From Pyrocephalus nanus (Eukaryota; Chordata; Aves; Passeriformes; Tyrannidae): a DNA stretch of 64,000 bases. Where the stretch lies: NCBI GenBank assembly GCA_038380795.1, contig CM076261.1, positions 31,521,866 through 31,585,865 of the forward strand, read 5' to 3'. How positions within the stretch are numbered: the stretch's first letter is position 1; every line of letters begins with the position of its first letter. Both the position numbers and the translations under genes were made by a program. Below, piece after piece: positions 1 to 12,882 of the stretch. The notes below the pieces were generated by a model. It worked only from the letters and a program-made list of their open reading frames with translations. It did no database searches and was not told where the DNA came from.

Positions 1-624
1 AAAATTATCTAATCCACGTGAACATGATGCTGAACTTGGAACTTGCAGTTATAACTCAAGAGAGGTTTTGGAATTGTCACTGATAGTTCACTGAAACTGT
101 TTTTCCCTGGCTTCTGCGTATTTAGCCAACAAAACTGTGGGGAATCATCATGAAGGAAAAAGGCTTTGGGCCCTAATAAAGACTTTGCACAGCAACAACC
201 ATCTTAAGTACTGTCTATAGTCCTGTTCACTGCAGCTCAAGAAAGGGCATAGTAGAGCTGGAGAAGGTTTAGCAAAAAGCAAGTGAATAAGAACCTGCCT
301 TTCTAATAAAACACTAACAGAGACTGAACCTTCAGTTTGGAGATGGGGAGGTTACTGAGAGGTAACTCTGAAACTTGTCACAGGCAGCTGTTGGAGGCGC
401 ACTGTATCTGTAAGTTCAAAGATAAAGTCATAGACCATGAAGAGATGCTAAACAAAATAAGCAGGATCTTCAACACTGCTATTAAGAGAAATATGACTGC
501 TGAGGAAATACAAGGAGAACGGATAATTAAAAACAGCCAGGCTCGCAAACTCTTGCTAGTGTCTCCTTTTGCCTTTGTTGGAGAGAGTATTTGGGCTCTA
601 TGGGCAATTGGTCCAAGTAGACCT
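1..624. other. Intergenic, no gene seen
   Basis: AT-rich sequence with an open frame from 337 that runs into the CR1 3' terminus at about 625. The frame has no family resemblance and is not called as a gene. Confidence 0.5.
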
Positions 625-712
625 TCCACAGTGTTGTGGTTGCTACTGGAAACAGGACACTGGACTAAGTGCCTTTTGATCTAACCCAGTACAGATGTTC
701 TCGTGTTCCTAG
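625..712 (+). mobile_element. Old CR1 LINE 3' terminus
   Basis: Contains GGACACTGGACTAAGTGCC, TTTTGATCTAACCCAGTA and GTTCTCGTGTTCCTAG. This is the recognisable diverged end of the ancient sauropsid CR1 family (GGACACTGGGCTAGATGG, then CTGACCCAGTATGG, then TTCTTATGTTC). The 5' limit is uncertain. Confidence 0.65.
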
Positions 713-1199
713 AAAGCTGGAAAAATCAAGAAAAAACAGGTAAAAGCCCTGTAAGACAGATCTGAACAAATCCAATTGTTTCTTTCTGGGGGCTACCAGA
801 AAGAAATGTAGTGACTTGATGCTCTGATGAGATGGGCAGCTGAAGAAAAGATCAGCAGAGAGGAATGTGCACTGTGTTTATTTGTGAGAGTCTAATCCTA
901 CCAACAACTGCGTCAAGTAAGGCCAGGTTGGAGGGCTGAGGCAAAAAACAAAGCAGTAGATGAAAACAATTACCCCAGCTTTATGAAGGAGCCTGGAAAG
1001 AGTCAGACTCAACCACAGTCAAACAAGGCAAGGTGTAATACCTGAATCCCTTGACTATGAGGCAATCACCATTATTCAGCAGCTTCTAATACAGACATTG
1101 GACACTGAGGTAAGGTACTGAGAAAAGAAAGGAGGAACCAGAATTACAGGTCTCTTGCCTGCATTACAGGGTGCGAACTAAATGACTGTCCTTGCCTTA

Positions 1200-1570
1200 T
1201 ATGGCACATGTGGCCCTTCTCTGCACCCTCTATTTGCATAGCAAGGACCAAAACTGCACACAGTGTGTGGCCTGACAAGCACCGAGTAGAGTGGGACAAT
1301 GTTTTCTTTATCTCTGCTGGTGATGCTCTTGTTGATGCAACCCAGCATCCTGTTGGTTTGCTTTGCTGCAACAGTACACTTCTCACTCATACTGAGCTTG
1401 GGGTTCACTGCGACCTCCAAGCCCTTTCCATGGAGCTGCTCCCTAGCCATGTAAATCCCAGCTTGTGTTACTCTGTTCTCCCAGGTGCAAGACCTTACAC
1501 TTGTCCTTGTTGAATTTCATAAGGTTCTTATTGACCCACTCTTTTAGCTTATCTAGGTCTTCCTGTAGTG
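1200..1570 (-). mobile_element. CR1 LINE fragment (3' part of the reverse-transcriptase ORF)
   Basis: Minus-strand frames read CR1 ORF2-like peptide: KLSMSEKCTVAAKQTNRMLG, then KENIVPLYSVLVRPH. The left edge has AGGACCAAAACTGCACACAG and the right edge has TTGAATTTCATAAGGTTC followed by a CTTATCTAGGTCTTCCTG segment. Diverged, with frameshifts, so it is dead. Confidence 0.85.
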
Positions 1571-1700
1571 CATTAAGACAAGAGTATTGAGTTCTTCCTA
1601 TTAAAAAGGAAACAACCAAAACCTGGACTCATCATTCAAGCTTCAAAACCAAAGCACTTTCAAATAGACTGTAGTAAGAAAGTTAATATCTTTGGTGAGT
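1571..1700. repeat. Diverged direct repeat, copy A
   Basis: Aligns by eye with 2295-2427: shared ATTAAGACAAGAG, CATTCAAGCT and AAGAAAGTTAAT in the same order and spacing. Family unknown. It begins right at the end of the CR1 fragment. Confidence 0.6.
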
Positions 1701-2294
1701 GAGGGACAGTTAATAAGAGCTCTTGCTCCCTTCTCTGCAGAGAAGCTCAAAACCACAACCCATATGAATCCTAGAGGTCCCTACTGGAGGAAGGACATAA
1801 GGATTTGCCTTCTTTTGCTGTAGAGGAGGGTTCGTTATTCCAGACAGCAGGGACTCAGATAGGACTCATGATTCCTATGAAAAACTGCTTCTGTGACACT
1901 TTGGCCTTCTCTAGTCTTTATGGATTTTTTTTTTTCAGTGTCCTGTAAAAGGAAAGAAGTTAATCCAACTATGCATAAGAATATTTTAAAAGGTTCTGGC
2001 AGCTTTTTTTGCCATATTCCCCTTTTCTTCTAATTGAAAAAATATGATTAGGGGAGTGGAAATGGTGGTACAGAGTTGCTATTGCCAGCACACACCTAGA
2101 ACCCAGCACCACCGAGACAGGAAACTGCACCAGGCGCACCACTGGCCTGAGCAACATCAGCTTTGATTAGTCTCTATAGTAATGTGAGAAGGATGAAAGC
2201 AATCTTTTGTAGTCTCTCTTTTGAAAGGATTGAATCTCTTCCAGGGCTGCAATGATGTTTTTCAAAACCTACAAAGTTCAGTGGGATGGATTAG

Positions 2295-2427
2295 GCAATT
2301 AAGACAAGAGCATGGAGTTCGTCCCATTAAAAATGAAAACAATCAAACCCTGAAGTTTGGACTCCTCATTCAAGCTGCAATACGACAACAAGAAGACCAC
2401 AGCAAGAAAGTTAATGTTATTACTCTC
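2295..2427. repeat. Diverged direct repeat, copy B
   Basis: Second copy of the 1571-1700 segment, about 0.7 kb away, same orientation. It lies in a 79-codon open frame (2221-2460), but copy A has a stop in that frame, so I treat it as repeat DNA and not as a gene. Confidence 0.6.
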
Positions 2428-5400
2428 CCTGGCATTCTCATGCCTCCAATTGCATATTAAGATGGTGGGCTTGTAAAAAAAAGACATAAATACACATGAT
2501 ATGCAATTCAGTACGTTCACAACATTCTGCCTACTGTGAGAAGGTATTTAGCACAATTCCCATTCACAAGTAATTCATGCTGATCAGCTGGATCAGCATC
2601 ACTATTGGTGTTCTGCATACTGCTCTTCCTCCATTCAGTCATTAACTCCTTTAAGCTTGTTTAACCACGGTAATAGTATGCAAAAAATCAGTTTTGTCTG
2701 GAAGTTGAGCACTCTTGTTCCCAGAATAAACATGTCAGCTAAAATGGGCAGCATGACTGGTCGCAAGTCCTGGCTGTGTCTCTCTGCTAGGCAGAAATGC
2801 AATTGCCTTGGATGAATAAAGGTGAGGTGGTCTTTACCACACTGCACAGATTTTTTTTTTTTCCAGCTGTAGGTCTTTCCTTTCCCCATTACCTTTTTTT
2901 ACTTTCACATTTGTTCATGACACGGTGCTATTTTCAAGCACAAGTTCAGGGAAGTCAGATCTTTTTTCTCTTTTCAGCACAAAGAACGGAGACCAAACAG
3001 ATCCAGCATTAGGCAGCAGCCTGCACCGGACTGTCATGGAACATGCTGCGCTGGAAGCAGGGGTGAGATCTCCTATGCAAACCCCTTAACTCCACAGGAT
3101 GCATCAGGTTTTCCCCAGGGCTGCAGAAGAAAATATTTCCCCTCTCAGGCAGACACTGCAGCTTTGATGAAAGCTGGATTGTGGTGAAAGCTGTCAGGTT
3201 ACAGCACAGAAGCTCTTACACTCCAGATAGCTGGAGTGAGCTGCTTCCATTCAGCTGGCTGAGGTTCACATTGTGGTGGTTGGCTTCCGGAGACAACTTA
3301 TCCCTGCAACAGAAATGGTTTTGCTTATTAATAGCTGTAGTACAACAACTGTATCACAAAAAGTAGTCATCTGCGCTGTCCTCTTGTTGCTACTGTGGGC
3401 CATGTTTGACTTGAAGGCAGTTAGTGTGTTTGCTATTGGATGTGGACAGCAGTTTGCATTTCCTGTTCATAAAGTTTTACACCTCTGGTCAAAAGTGTAA
3501 TAAACTTTTTGATGAAAGAAAGCAAGTTCTGTTTCCAAATGAGGCATTGAACTCAACTACAGAAAAACCCACAAGCAATGGTTTGTCCCATTTGAAGCCA
3601 TTCTGAGTGTACTGGGTCCTTGTAAAGATAAGTATCTTCTGCAAGAGAATGGGTAGGACACATTGTTGGAAGTAAGCTTAGAGACTGCTGCCCAAGGCAC
3701 TGATCTGACAACTGCATCAGCAGGGTTTCTCTGTATTTCAGTCTCCAAATACAGGACATGCAGACATCAGACAGCAGGAAGAGAAAAGCAATCAGGTGAT
3801 AACACATTCCATGTTAACCAAAGGAATCTTACAACTAAAATCATGTTTGTAAATAATGCAAATTATATTATGCCACCCTCAAACATAGCTGGAATCAGAG
3901 CCCTTGTGAAAAACCAAGTTTTTTGGGGAGAACATCCCCAATTTTGTGTGGCTCTCCAAGCTGTACAAGAGACCTGGGTCCCTACTGGAAGATTTCTTTT
4001 TCCTTCAGTCTGGATACATTTACCTCCTTCTTACCGTAACCTTGATCTTCATCTGTATTCCAGATAGGGAACGTCAGAGAGGAAGATGAACAGATGTGTA
4101 AGAATGCCGAGGCTTTTTATCATCATCACCTTGGCCAAGGAGGAAGACTGCTTTTCAAAACCTGCTGGATACTTGTTCATAAATTGATGCTGTTGTATTA
4201 ATGAAGGAATTCCAGTTTAGTCTTCAATGGCTCTATTAAATTATTAATGGTAGCACAGTACCCAGAAAAAAAGCAAAAGCCCTTACATGACTGAAAAATA
4301 AAAGAAGAAAAATAGTTAAAAAGGAATTAAATCAAATAAATTGCATCTATTTGAGAACCACTAGCCAGTTTCATAGCTGGAAAATGCTGAAGTAGCTACA
4401 TTTAATATTTTTCTGAAGTATTTGGTTAGTTTATAAGAATAGCTCACCTGCTTCTTCAATGGGCTTTTCAAACATCGAGCATTTACTCTGTAAATATTAT
4501 TCTCTAAAAATCCACTGGGATCGTTTTATTGCAGGTTGCAAATTTTACACATTCAGTATGCAGGGGCCTTGGAATGCACAAAATCTCTTCCCCTTATCAT
4601 ACTAGTTTTTCTTTTCCTCCAAACCATTTAGGCCGTGCTGCAGATTTCATTTTTTGTTCTGATAACCTTGAGAGGTGCTATTAGGTGACTAATGAATTAA
4701 AACAGGGAAGATAATGTTGTGTATTGAGTATTCCCAAGAGATTCCGAGATAGTATCTATGAGGAATGAATGTCTTGGTCACACAGCTTGCAAGCATCTCT
4801 GATGTAACTGGTACACAATAAACCCCTGAGCAGCAAAGATTTATTAAAGGTGCAAGGTCTTAGCAGGAATGAAATGTTAAGGGAGGAAAGCTCATAAACT
4901 ACTCTCATAATATGGTTTTTACACAAAAACACTGAGTGGGATCTGATCACGTATATCAAGGCAACCATTGCGTTTATGATATTATTTTTTTCGGGTGAAG
5001 GCTTGAAAGACCTACAGGAAAACTGTTCATAAGAGCTACTGACTATGTGGGCAGGTGGGGCACAGCAAATCTATATGGTCCTGACACACAGTTTTATTTG
5101 TGTGACCTTCAGTCTCAGGAATGGTGATTTCTTGCACTTGCCACTGCACATCAAACAACCTAGCCAGCTAAAATGGGATTATTTCCCCACAATCAATAAG
5201 CCAGTAAAATATTATACAGAATAACAGAGGATTTATTTATTCTCTCTGCTTGAATGATTTGCTGTTAGTAGCTGCAGCTGTCACAGATAGGCGTATAAAT
5301 GGGCTTGGAAGTTCAGTAGCCTTCATGCTGGAATGCCTCGCTTAAGCGAGCATGTGAGCTGTCATCTGCTCCTGCTGACACAAACTGCAGGAAGGAAAGC

Positions 5401-8400
5401 ATGTAAAAAGTTATTTTGCTATTAGAGTTCCTTTGGATGTTTGCTAGAGTTATCAAGGGGAGTTTTTCTTTACTCAGAGCTCAATCTCCTAATACAGCTG
5501 GTGTCAAGGAGAAAAGCATAGTTTTGGGGCTACTCTACTGAGCTCAGAGAGCTACTAGTCAGCTAGAGGTGCCCTAGAAACAAAGTGAACAGCAGCAAAA
5601 CAAAGACACAGTGCAAGGGTATCTAACCATTGCAAAGAACAGGTGGATTTCCAAATGATTCGATGCTTGGTGACCTCCTAAGTCAGGGTGATCTTGCTGC
5701 TGAGACATGATAAATGCTCAAGGTGGGCTGACTGCAGTTTCTGGCACTGATTTCCTGTATGCATGGCCCTGAGCAACTTGCGTAGGCACGTACTGCTTTG
5801 TCTGTAATCCCACCCAAAGTACCTCAGCTATTCTTAATGGCTGTGCTGGGATCTCTTATTGGAGCTATGCCATTGTACAGAAAAAAATGGATGATTCATG
5901 GGGCCAAAAGACCAAGTCATTTAAAATAAAACTTCAAAGGCATCTGGCTGATTTCTATATTTAGCTGCTTAGTAACAAAAATTTGAACACCCGGCCTATT
6001 AATTAAGAAGTGGCCACCCCCCTGCAAGCACTTAAACCTTCAAGTCAGTTCTGGTCAGCTATCTGAAAAATATCTGCTCTCCAGAGAGGACTCTCTGCTT
6101 CAGATTACAACTCCAGTGCCCAGACCATGGGGCAAGGTGAGACCTTGCATTGGATCCTGCTGATTAAATCTTGGTAGCTCCTTGCTAGAGAAATGTGTGG
6201 CCACAGCAGAGCCACCTAATCCTCACTTTGTGCTCTGTAAGTGACTAGGGGACACTACTGCTCCTCCCCTCTCCCATAAAATGCCATTTTTCTGACAGGA
6301 ACCGCGTTGCAGGAAGAATCACGATGACTTAGGTTTTGGAAGAGTCGAGGACAAACCTAAGTGCAATGTGCTCTGTCATGTGGCTACGTCAGGCATGGCT
6401 GAGTTAGGCAGACAGGTAAGCAAACCAACATGAACAGTGAATTACGGGGCTTCTAACGACACCCGTTGGCCACTCTCTAGAGTAAAAGTATTCCAGGACG
6501 ACGGACAGAGCTCTGCACCTTACAGCTCACTCCTCCCTTCTCTGTGGGACTATGAACCATCCACTGGCAGGAAAGCTGATGCAGCTGCCATGTGCCCTGT
6601 ATTAAAGATGAAAAAAAGATGATGCCACTTACCAGGCACTTGAGGGGCACACACTTGGGTGTGGGATCAGCTTAACATATATTATTTGAATAAAAGGAGC
6701 AGTCCAGGTTTATTGTTGGTCTATGGCCAGTTTCAGGAAATATCACTTGGTATTGCTTAGCACGTAGTGGAAAAAACTCCTTGAAATAATTCTTAATTTT
6801 GAAATGCTATGTTTTGAAAGCCTGCACAGTATAGTTTAGTTAAAATATGGCAACTTGAACGGCAGGATTTATTGAAATACTGTGATTGCAAGGAATTAAG
6901 TGAATTAGGTATGACTGCACCTATGAAAGATGTCAGAAAATACCAGGATTTTGGATTACTTCAGTGAATATTTTATCAAGACTTTCAGTGCACATAACAT
7001 GAGCAAACACATAGCTGCCCTACCTGTTAAGGCATTACTTGTAGTTAGTGTAGCAGAACAGTGAGAGACCAAACATAGATCTTGCCTAGGAAAGACATGT
7101 TGCTTTCATGTCTGTAAAGAGCGGAAATTTAAAGGTGGAAAGGTACCCAAGCCAGAAAAAAAGAAGCCAGCATATCTGTAGATGACTGTATAGACCTTGC
7201 CAAACCACTAACAGGCATTGGCAAGGGTAGGAAATGTGAAATTGTTTTTGCAGGGTGGAATTAGGTTGAGGTGGAGCAATGCAAGGCAAATTGGCCCTGA
7301 GGTTTACAAGCATGACCTCTATTCTAGCTTAAAAGAACAACAAATAACAGGAAGCCAAAGCATGGATACCTCACTCAGGCTTCAGCTGGTATTTAGGGCT
7401 GCACTTCCATGTGTTGCAGAGCCTGGTACTAGTGTGCTGCAGAGGCCACAGGCCCCTCTGGAGCATTGCAGCCCGTGTGCCACAGGGTGTATGTTCAGGA
7501 CGACTCCTTCTTCTGCCCCATCTTCCTGAAAAATGTTCCCAGAGCTGAGTAACAGCCTATCCTGCAGCGCTGCTCTCATATATCTGAGGGGCTTGGTTGA
7601 AAGCATTTGTCATAGAAATGCAACTTCTGTTGGTCTGGTGACTATTTACTGAGCCACTTAGTTCTGTAAACTTGTAGCTGCAGCTGATTCTGTTATTTGG
7701 GTTACTGGCTGCCAGTCATTCCTACCCATACCTGGGTCCTGGAGATCCTTCAAGAAAGGAGTGTTAAGACATGAGGTTATTTGATCATGTGAGTATGCAG
7801 TTCTTCTGAGTCCTGGTACACATTCACTTTTCCTACTAACAGGACATAGGAGGAGCAAGCCTTAGTTCCATATGAAAGGTTATGGAATTTAGCACTGTAA
7901 ATTCCTGGCAAATATAAAGTTGCATACATAAATACAATAAAGTGAAAAACAAGTTAAGACACCAATACAAGAAGTGTAATGAATGACAGAAAATATGTCT
8001 CAATGTTAGATGACCCTGTCCCTTGCATAAGAGAGTTGTATAAAGACATACATGTTTGGTAAAGTCATTATGAAAAAAATCTATTTAAGGATTGCTCTTT
8101 GGTTTTGGGAAGAGTCACATAACTTTACACTGGGAAGTACTTCCAGAGGAAAGTGATTCTGGTTCCCTTCCTGGCTCAACTAGGATTTCTTACTCTGCTT
8201 TTAGTCTGGTACACTAGACCTGCAGAAATCCTTAAAACAAAGCCAGCAAGGTGTCCTGTTACCGCCTCTATCACTCCTGAAGTGCCTGGCTGCTGCATCC
8301 TTCACAGCTTGGGAGAAAACAGAAATTTCCACTGAATCAGAATCCCCAAAAGATATGTTTTGGCTTGCTATGAAGACACATGAAGTTCCATCAGATGGTT

Positions 8401-11400
8401 GTCTTAACTATCCAGTCTCCGCCAACTGCTGAGGATTCAGGATTTGATGCCAGTCTGGTGACTGCTACTCTGCACCTGCAGCAGGGTAATCCATTGGACT
8501 AAAGCAACTGAACATTAAGATTCAAAGAGTTTAAGACATATTTTTAGCTTTCAGTTAGATGTGCCCTAAAACCTATAACCTCCCATCTATTATAGGTCAT
8601 AACAGTATAAAAACCCACTTGAGTCTCTGCAGTGCAGTTTCCCACCAGCAGCGTTGTGCCCATAGTGCGGAGGAGGATGCCCAAATCCCTGAGCAGATGG
8701 AGCCCATTAGCACAGGATGCCTCAATTTTAATAGACAAAAAAATAAACTCTTAAAAGTTGTAGTGGAGAATCTCAGTGAGATGCCCCTCAAGCACCAGAT
8801 GTTAGTGGGGCAAAAGTCCAACTCCTTTAGATTTAAGGCCCTTTGCCTTGTGGAAAAATTGATCCCTTGATTAGGGATCAATAATGTACTCTTAAAGGGG
8901 CTGCTTCCTTTAAATAGATTTTTACTTGTTGACTTGCAGCTTTAGCACAATTAGCTGTTAATTTGTTTTAATATCTGAGTCTCCTGTGTCTCTTCCACTC
9001 TACATCTCTTATGCTTCTCTCTCATTCCTAGCCCCTCCCTCCCAGATAACGATGACATATTTTTTCCCCTAGTAGCATTTGGGTTGATTTTAGGTAATGA
9101 AGTGTACAAAACAGAACTACTTCCAAAAGGAGACAGCAGATGTACAAATATACTCTATCAGCTTCACCAGTTCTTTCATTCTGCTGCTTCATTCTGCAAT
9201 GCCTGATGCAGCACTGGGATTGCTTCAATACTCAGCTGTTAATGGATGGACAGGTCGGTAGAATCCCAAGAAACCTTTTCCAGAACGAGGCACCTGTTCC
9301 ATGGTTCTTCCCGGCCCTTCCTACTATGAATGCACTAGCTTGAGTAAGGATCACCTCCTCTGGGAGGAGTCACCCACTGAATTACAATCATACCAGGAAA
9401 TTCTTGCCCCAGAGTACCCACTATATCCAGAAATAGTCTCAAATCTACTTGGTTGCCTCTGTATTTTGCTTTCTTCTCATTCTCATTGTAAGAGCCAGAA
9501 AATGCAAGGTAAGAGCAGGGGAGCACAAGTACAAGGCTAGATCATAGCTGAACTCATAGCTCCTTGTTGGGAACCAGTATTTGGAATTCATTTAGTAAAC
9601 AAAAACTGCCCTCAGCTATCCTTCGTACAGGGAGGTAAAAGACTCAACAATGAGAATTCTGCTTAATAAAAGCACTCTCAGATACTCTGACGTACATAGA
9701 GTTACGTAGAGGCTGTGCAGACCGTAGCACTGTTGCTGAATCCTCATACTTGTTTCAGCCACCCTGTGCCAGCAATGCTCTCCCAGGACCTACATAAAGA
9801 TATTAATAGCAATTAATCTCACAGAAGCCTAGTGCTAATCTATTAACTCGTGGTAGTGGTGAGCTTTGCCTTCTCACCCTACCTCTGTTATGCATAAACA
9901 TACTCTTACTAGGCTTCACTTATTTTCATAGTAAACAGAATTGTGGGAGAAGCCTTCCTATGCCCTCTGCTGGTTTTCCAAAGCATCCATTTTCAGCTGA
10001 GTGTTAAAACTTTCTGTAAAATACCAACAGATTCCCATACCTCTCCTCCATTTTCTTCTGATTCAAGAGCAGCAAGACGTATAGGACAGATCACAGGTGT
10101 ATATTATACCAGTTACCTACTTCTGCTTCCCTCTGATCTGCAAAATGACTACTAATTTTCATTTTTGCTCACTTGCATTTTTTTCTGAACTAGACTGTTC
10201 AGGAAATTCAGGCAATCCTCACCTTTTCATAAGCAACAGGCTTCTTTGAGCAAGTCTGCACAGAGAACAGGAGTTTCCTTTGGTGCCCTTTCATGTCGAG
10301 GAGAGCAGAGCAGCAAACTTCATGCACCTTCAGCCTGAACCTTATGGCCCTAAAGCAACTTGTCACTGGATTTTGCCTTCACTGCCAAGACTCCTTTAAT
10401 ACTTAACACTAGGATTTTAGCTGTTGTACTAGGTTATACCCAAGATTCTTCCAGAACAATTTTCTTGTCTTTAATGTAAGTTTTGTATATTCCACAAGTA
10501 TTTTCCAAAAGCTCCAGACTGAATACCACTCTGATGCTCATTGGTGACTTACACTGGTATTTAAAGCCAGTTCTGCAGGTTTCAAGACTCAGGTTAAGAA
10601 GTCTAACCCTTCTATTTCTGCATTTTTGTGGCATTTTACTTTGCCCTTTGTGTAAAGACAATCTCACTTGTCCAGAAACAGAAGACCCTTCGATAGTAAT
10701 CTCTAACTTCAAAGAAAAGGATATGAGCAGTTCCTTAATGGCCAGATGTTGAGACTTGAAAAATACAGGTAGGATATACCCTCAGTTCTAGAAATCCATA
10801 CCATAATTGCAAGCTGGTCCAGGTTATGGCTGTTATAATGCATATGGTGTCTAAAGATTCATATAGCTTGAGTCCCATAGCTGAGACCAGGTATCTTACT
10901 TCTAACTTTGAGAGTGAAGCCTAATAACCCAGAGCAAGCCCTCTAGAATAAATTTAAATGTGCACTACATGCAGCTAGGGATAAACAGTGGAAGTAACTC
11001 TACCTTGCCAGGAGAAGGAAGGTATTAATTAATCAACTCAACTTTAGTTTAAGATTTTGGATGTGAACATACCCTTTCTTGAAAATTCTCTCTGCTTCAA
11101 TTTTTCCTTTACTCTAATCTGTACCTTTTTTCAATGTATTAGTCAGTTGACTTCTTAAATGCTGTATCAAGCCCGTAGCCTGCATTACTGCTCAAGTTCT
11201 TCTCGGTAAAAGCAGGAACAGCAAAAAAACCTTCCAAGGCAGAAGAACTTACTAAAAAACCGCAAACCCACCAACATGCAAAACACCACAGACAAATCCA
11301 CAAAACAAATCCCACACAGCATGCACCTCCATTGTGAAATTATCACTTTCCTAAGAGTCCCATAAAGACACTGCTCTCTCAGAAGTGCTGATATGCCAAT

Positions 11401-12558
11401 GGTACTGCTGTTTCTGAGCTTACCCCTTAGGGAGACTTTAGAGAACTTCTTTAAGAGGTCAAAATACAGTGTTAATGGACAAAGTCTCTCTACTACTCTC
11501 GATGATATCATGCACACACTATTCATGAGAGAGGAAAAAAACTCCATATATTGATATGACACCAGTGAAAGCCACTACTAGGGAATACAGAGTAATCGTA
11601 AAATGCAGAAGTGCAACTTGACTTGCAGAAGTGCAGCTGCCTTCATAATGAATGGACAGGCAAGCAAGCAGCCAATTTCCTGTGGCATGCACTCAAGTGT
11701 CCAGCACTACAGCTCTGAGCTTCATGAGCTAGCTCACACTTCTGGGTGTAACCCTCCCCTCCCTGCACAAAGGTCAGAACTGGTAAAGTCATGGAAATTA
11801 TTAAGACCTACAACACCAGGATGGACAGCAGCGCTGCCGCCTCAGCTCTTCAACAAGCAGGTCTTCTCTATACCTGCCTGCAACACTTCTGCTTAAGTGG
11901 GAGAGCCGCTAGCCAACACGTGTCTTGTACGAAACAAAGCCAAATACCAAATCAAACACCAAACACCAGCACTCAGTGGGAACAACAGAAGCTGTCACCA
12001 GAGTGACCCTTAACAGTTCTAATCAGGAAATCAGCTGAAATTTTGGTTGACATTCCAAAAAAAAAAAAAAAAAAAATTATGATAATTTTGAGTTTTAGAA
12101 AATGAAAATTCATTAAATTCAATGTAAAACAACTGCACTGTAAATTATTAATCCAGCCCAGAGCTGGAGCACTAGGCAAGTACAGTCAACTTCTGAGGAC
12201 AATATTAATCCTGAAGTTATATCTTCCCTCAGTGCATTTCTTCAAATAATTATCACTTAACCTTCCATGAACTTCTGCTCTGAAAGTTTCACCTCAACAG
12301 TGCCAGCTAGAAGTCCAAAACACCCCACCACTAACATATGTCTTGCACCACAACTGAAAACATTCAGTACACTCCATCTGAGGCTCTAGGATCTTCTCTT
12401 GGCCTCTATCAGTTTGCAGAACTGTAAACTGAAGATATTCAGATAAACGGCAATGTCAACTGCCCCACAGAAATGGGCTGCACAAAGATGGGCAGCAAGA
12501 CTATGCATGAATGTCATTCATAGCCATGACTACTTTGCTGCATATTCCACAGAAGACA
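2428..12558. other. Intergenic DNA downstream of ZNF622, no gene seen
   Basis: About 10 kb without a convincing exon, RNA gene or recent mobile element. Open frames reach about 134 codons (3663-4067) but show no known domain or codon pattern. It holds a perfect 14-bp palindrome at 5337-5350 and an A-run near 12058-12076. MARCHF11, the next gene expected on this side from human synteny, is not visible. Confidence 0.6.
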
Positions 12559-12564
12559 TTTATT
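12559..12564 (-). terminator. Probable ZNF622 poly(A) signal (AATAAA)
   Basis: AATAAA on the minus strand, about 190 nt past the stop codon, followed by a G/T-containing stretch (TGTCTTCTGTGG). It is the first canonical signal downstream of the gene. Actual cleavage would need cDNA ends. Confidence 0.6.
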
Positions 12565-12754
12565 TTTAAGTTAGGCCAACCCTCATTTCACTGCAATAGA
12601 GAAGTTCCTTTCTCTTCTTCTCAGACAGGAAAGCACACTAGCAGACACATCAGCATTGAACAGGTATCAGGTCCATTTTAATAACAGAATCCACAACCCA
12701 GAGACCATTAAATCCCTCTTCCCACAACCAGTTCCATGCAGCTCTTTTGGGAAT

Positions 12755-12882
12755 TCAGAATCTGACTTGCATCCGGAAATGCATTTGCTTTGTAGCATTG
12801 TTACTCATTCCTGTCTTGAGCATCCACTTTGCCTTCATCCTCTGCAGGTACTGCATATCACGCTGCTGAGCAGAGATGGCCC
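12755..12882 (-). CDS. ZNF622: ZNF622 coding exon 6 with stop codon
   Basis: The acceptor is TCCTGAAG before 12882. It encodes RDMQYLQRMKAKWMLKTGM and NNATKQMHFRMQVRF, then TGA at 12757-12755. This is the usual family C-terminus, so the protein is complete. Confidence 0.95.

Noticed and set aside
337..684. 115-codon frame at the left end
   Set aside because: Its C-terminal part is read from a CR1 3' terminus and the rest resembles no known protein.
2221..2460. 79-codon frame that reads protein-like
   Set aside because: Its core is a repeat whose second copy (1571-1700) is interrupted, and no family is recognised.
1..12558. Expected exons of MARCHF11, the next gene in human synteny
   Set aside because: No RING-CH cysteine pattern was found on either strand; the gene is probably further left.
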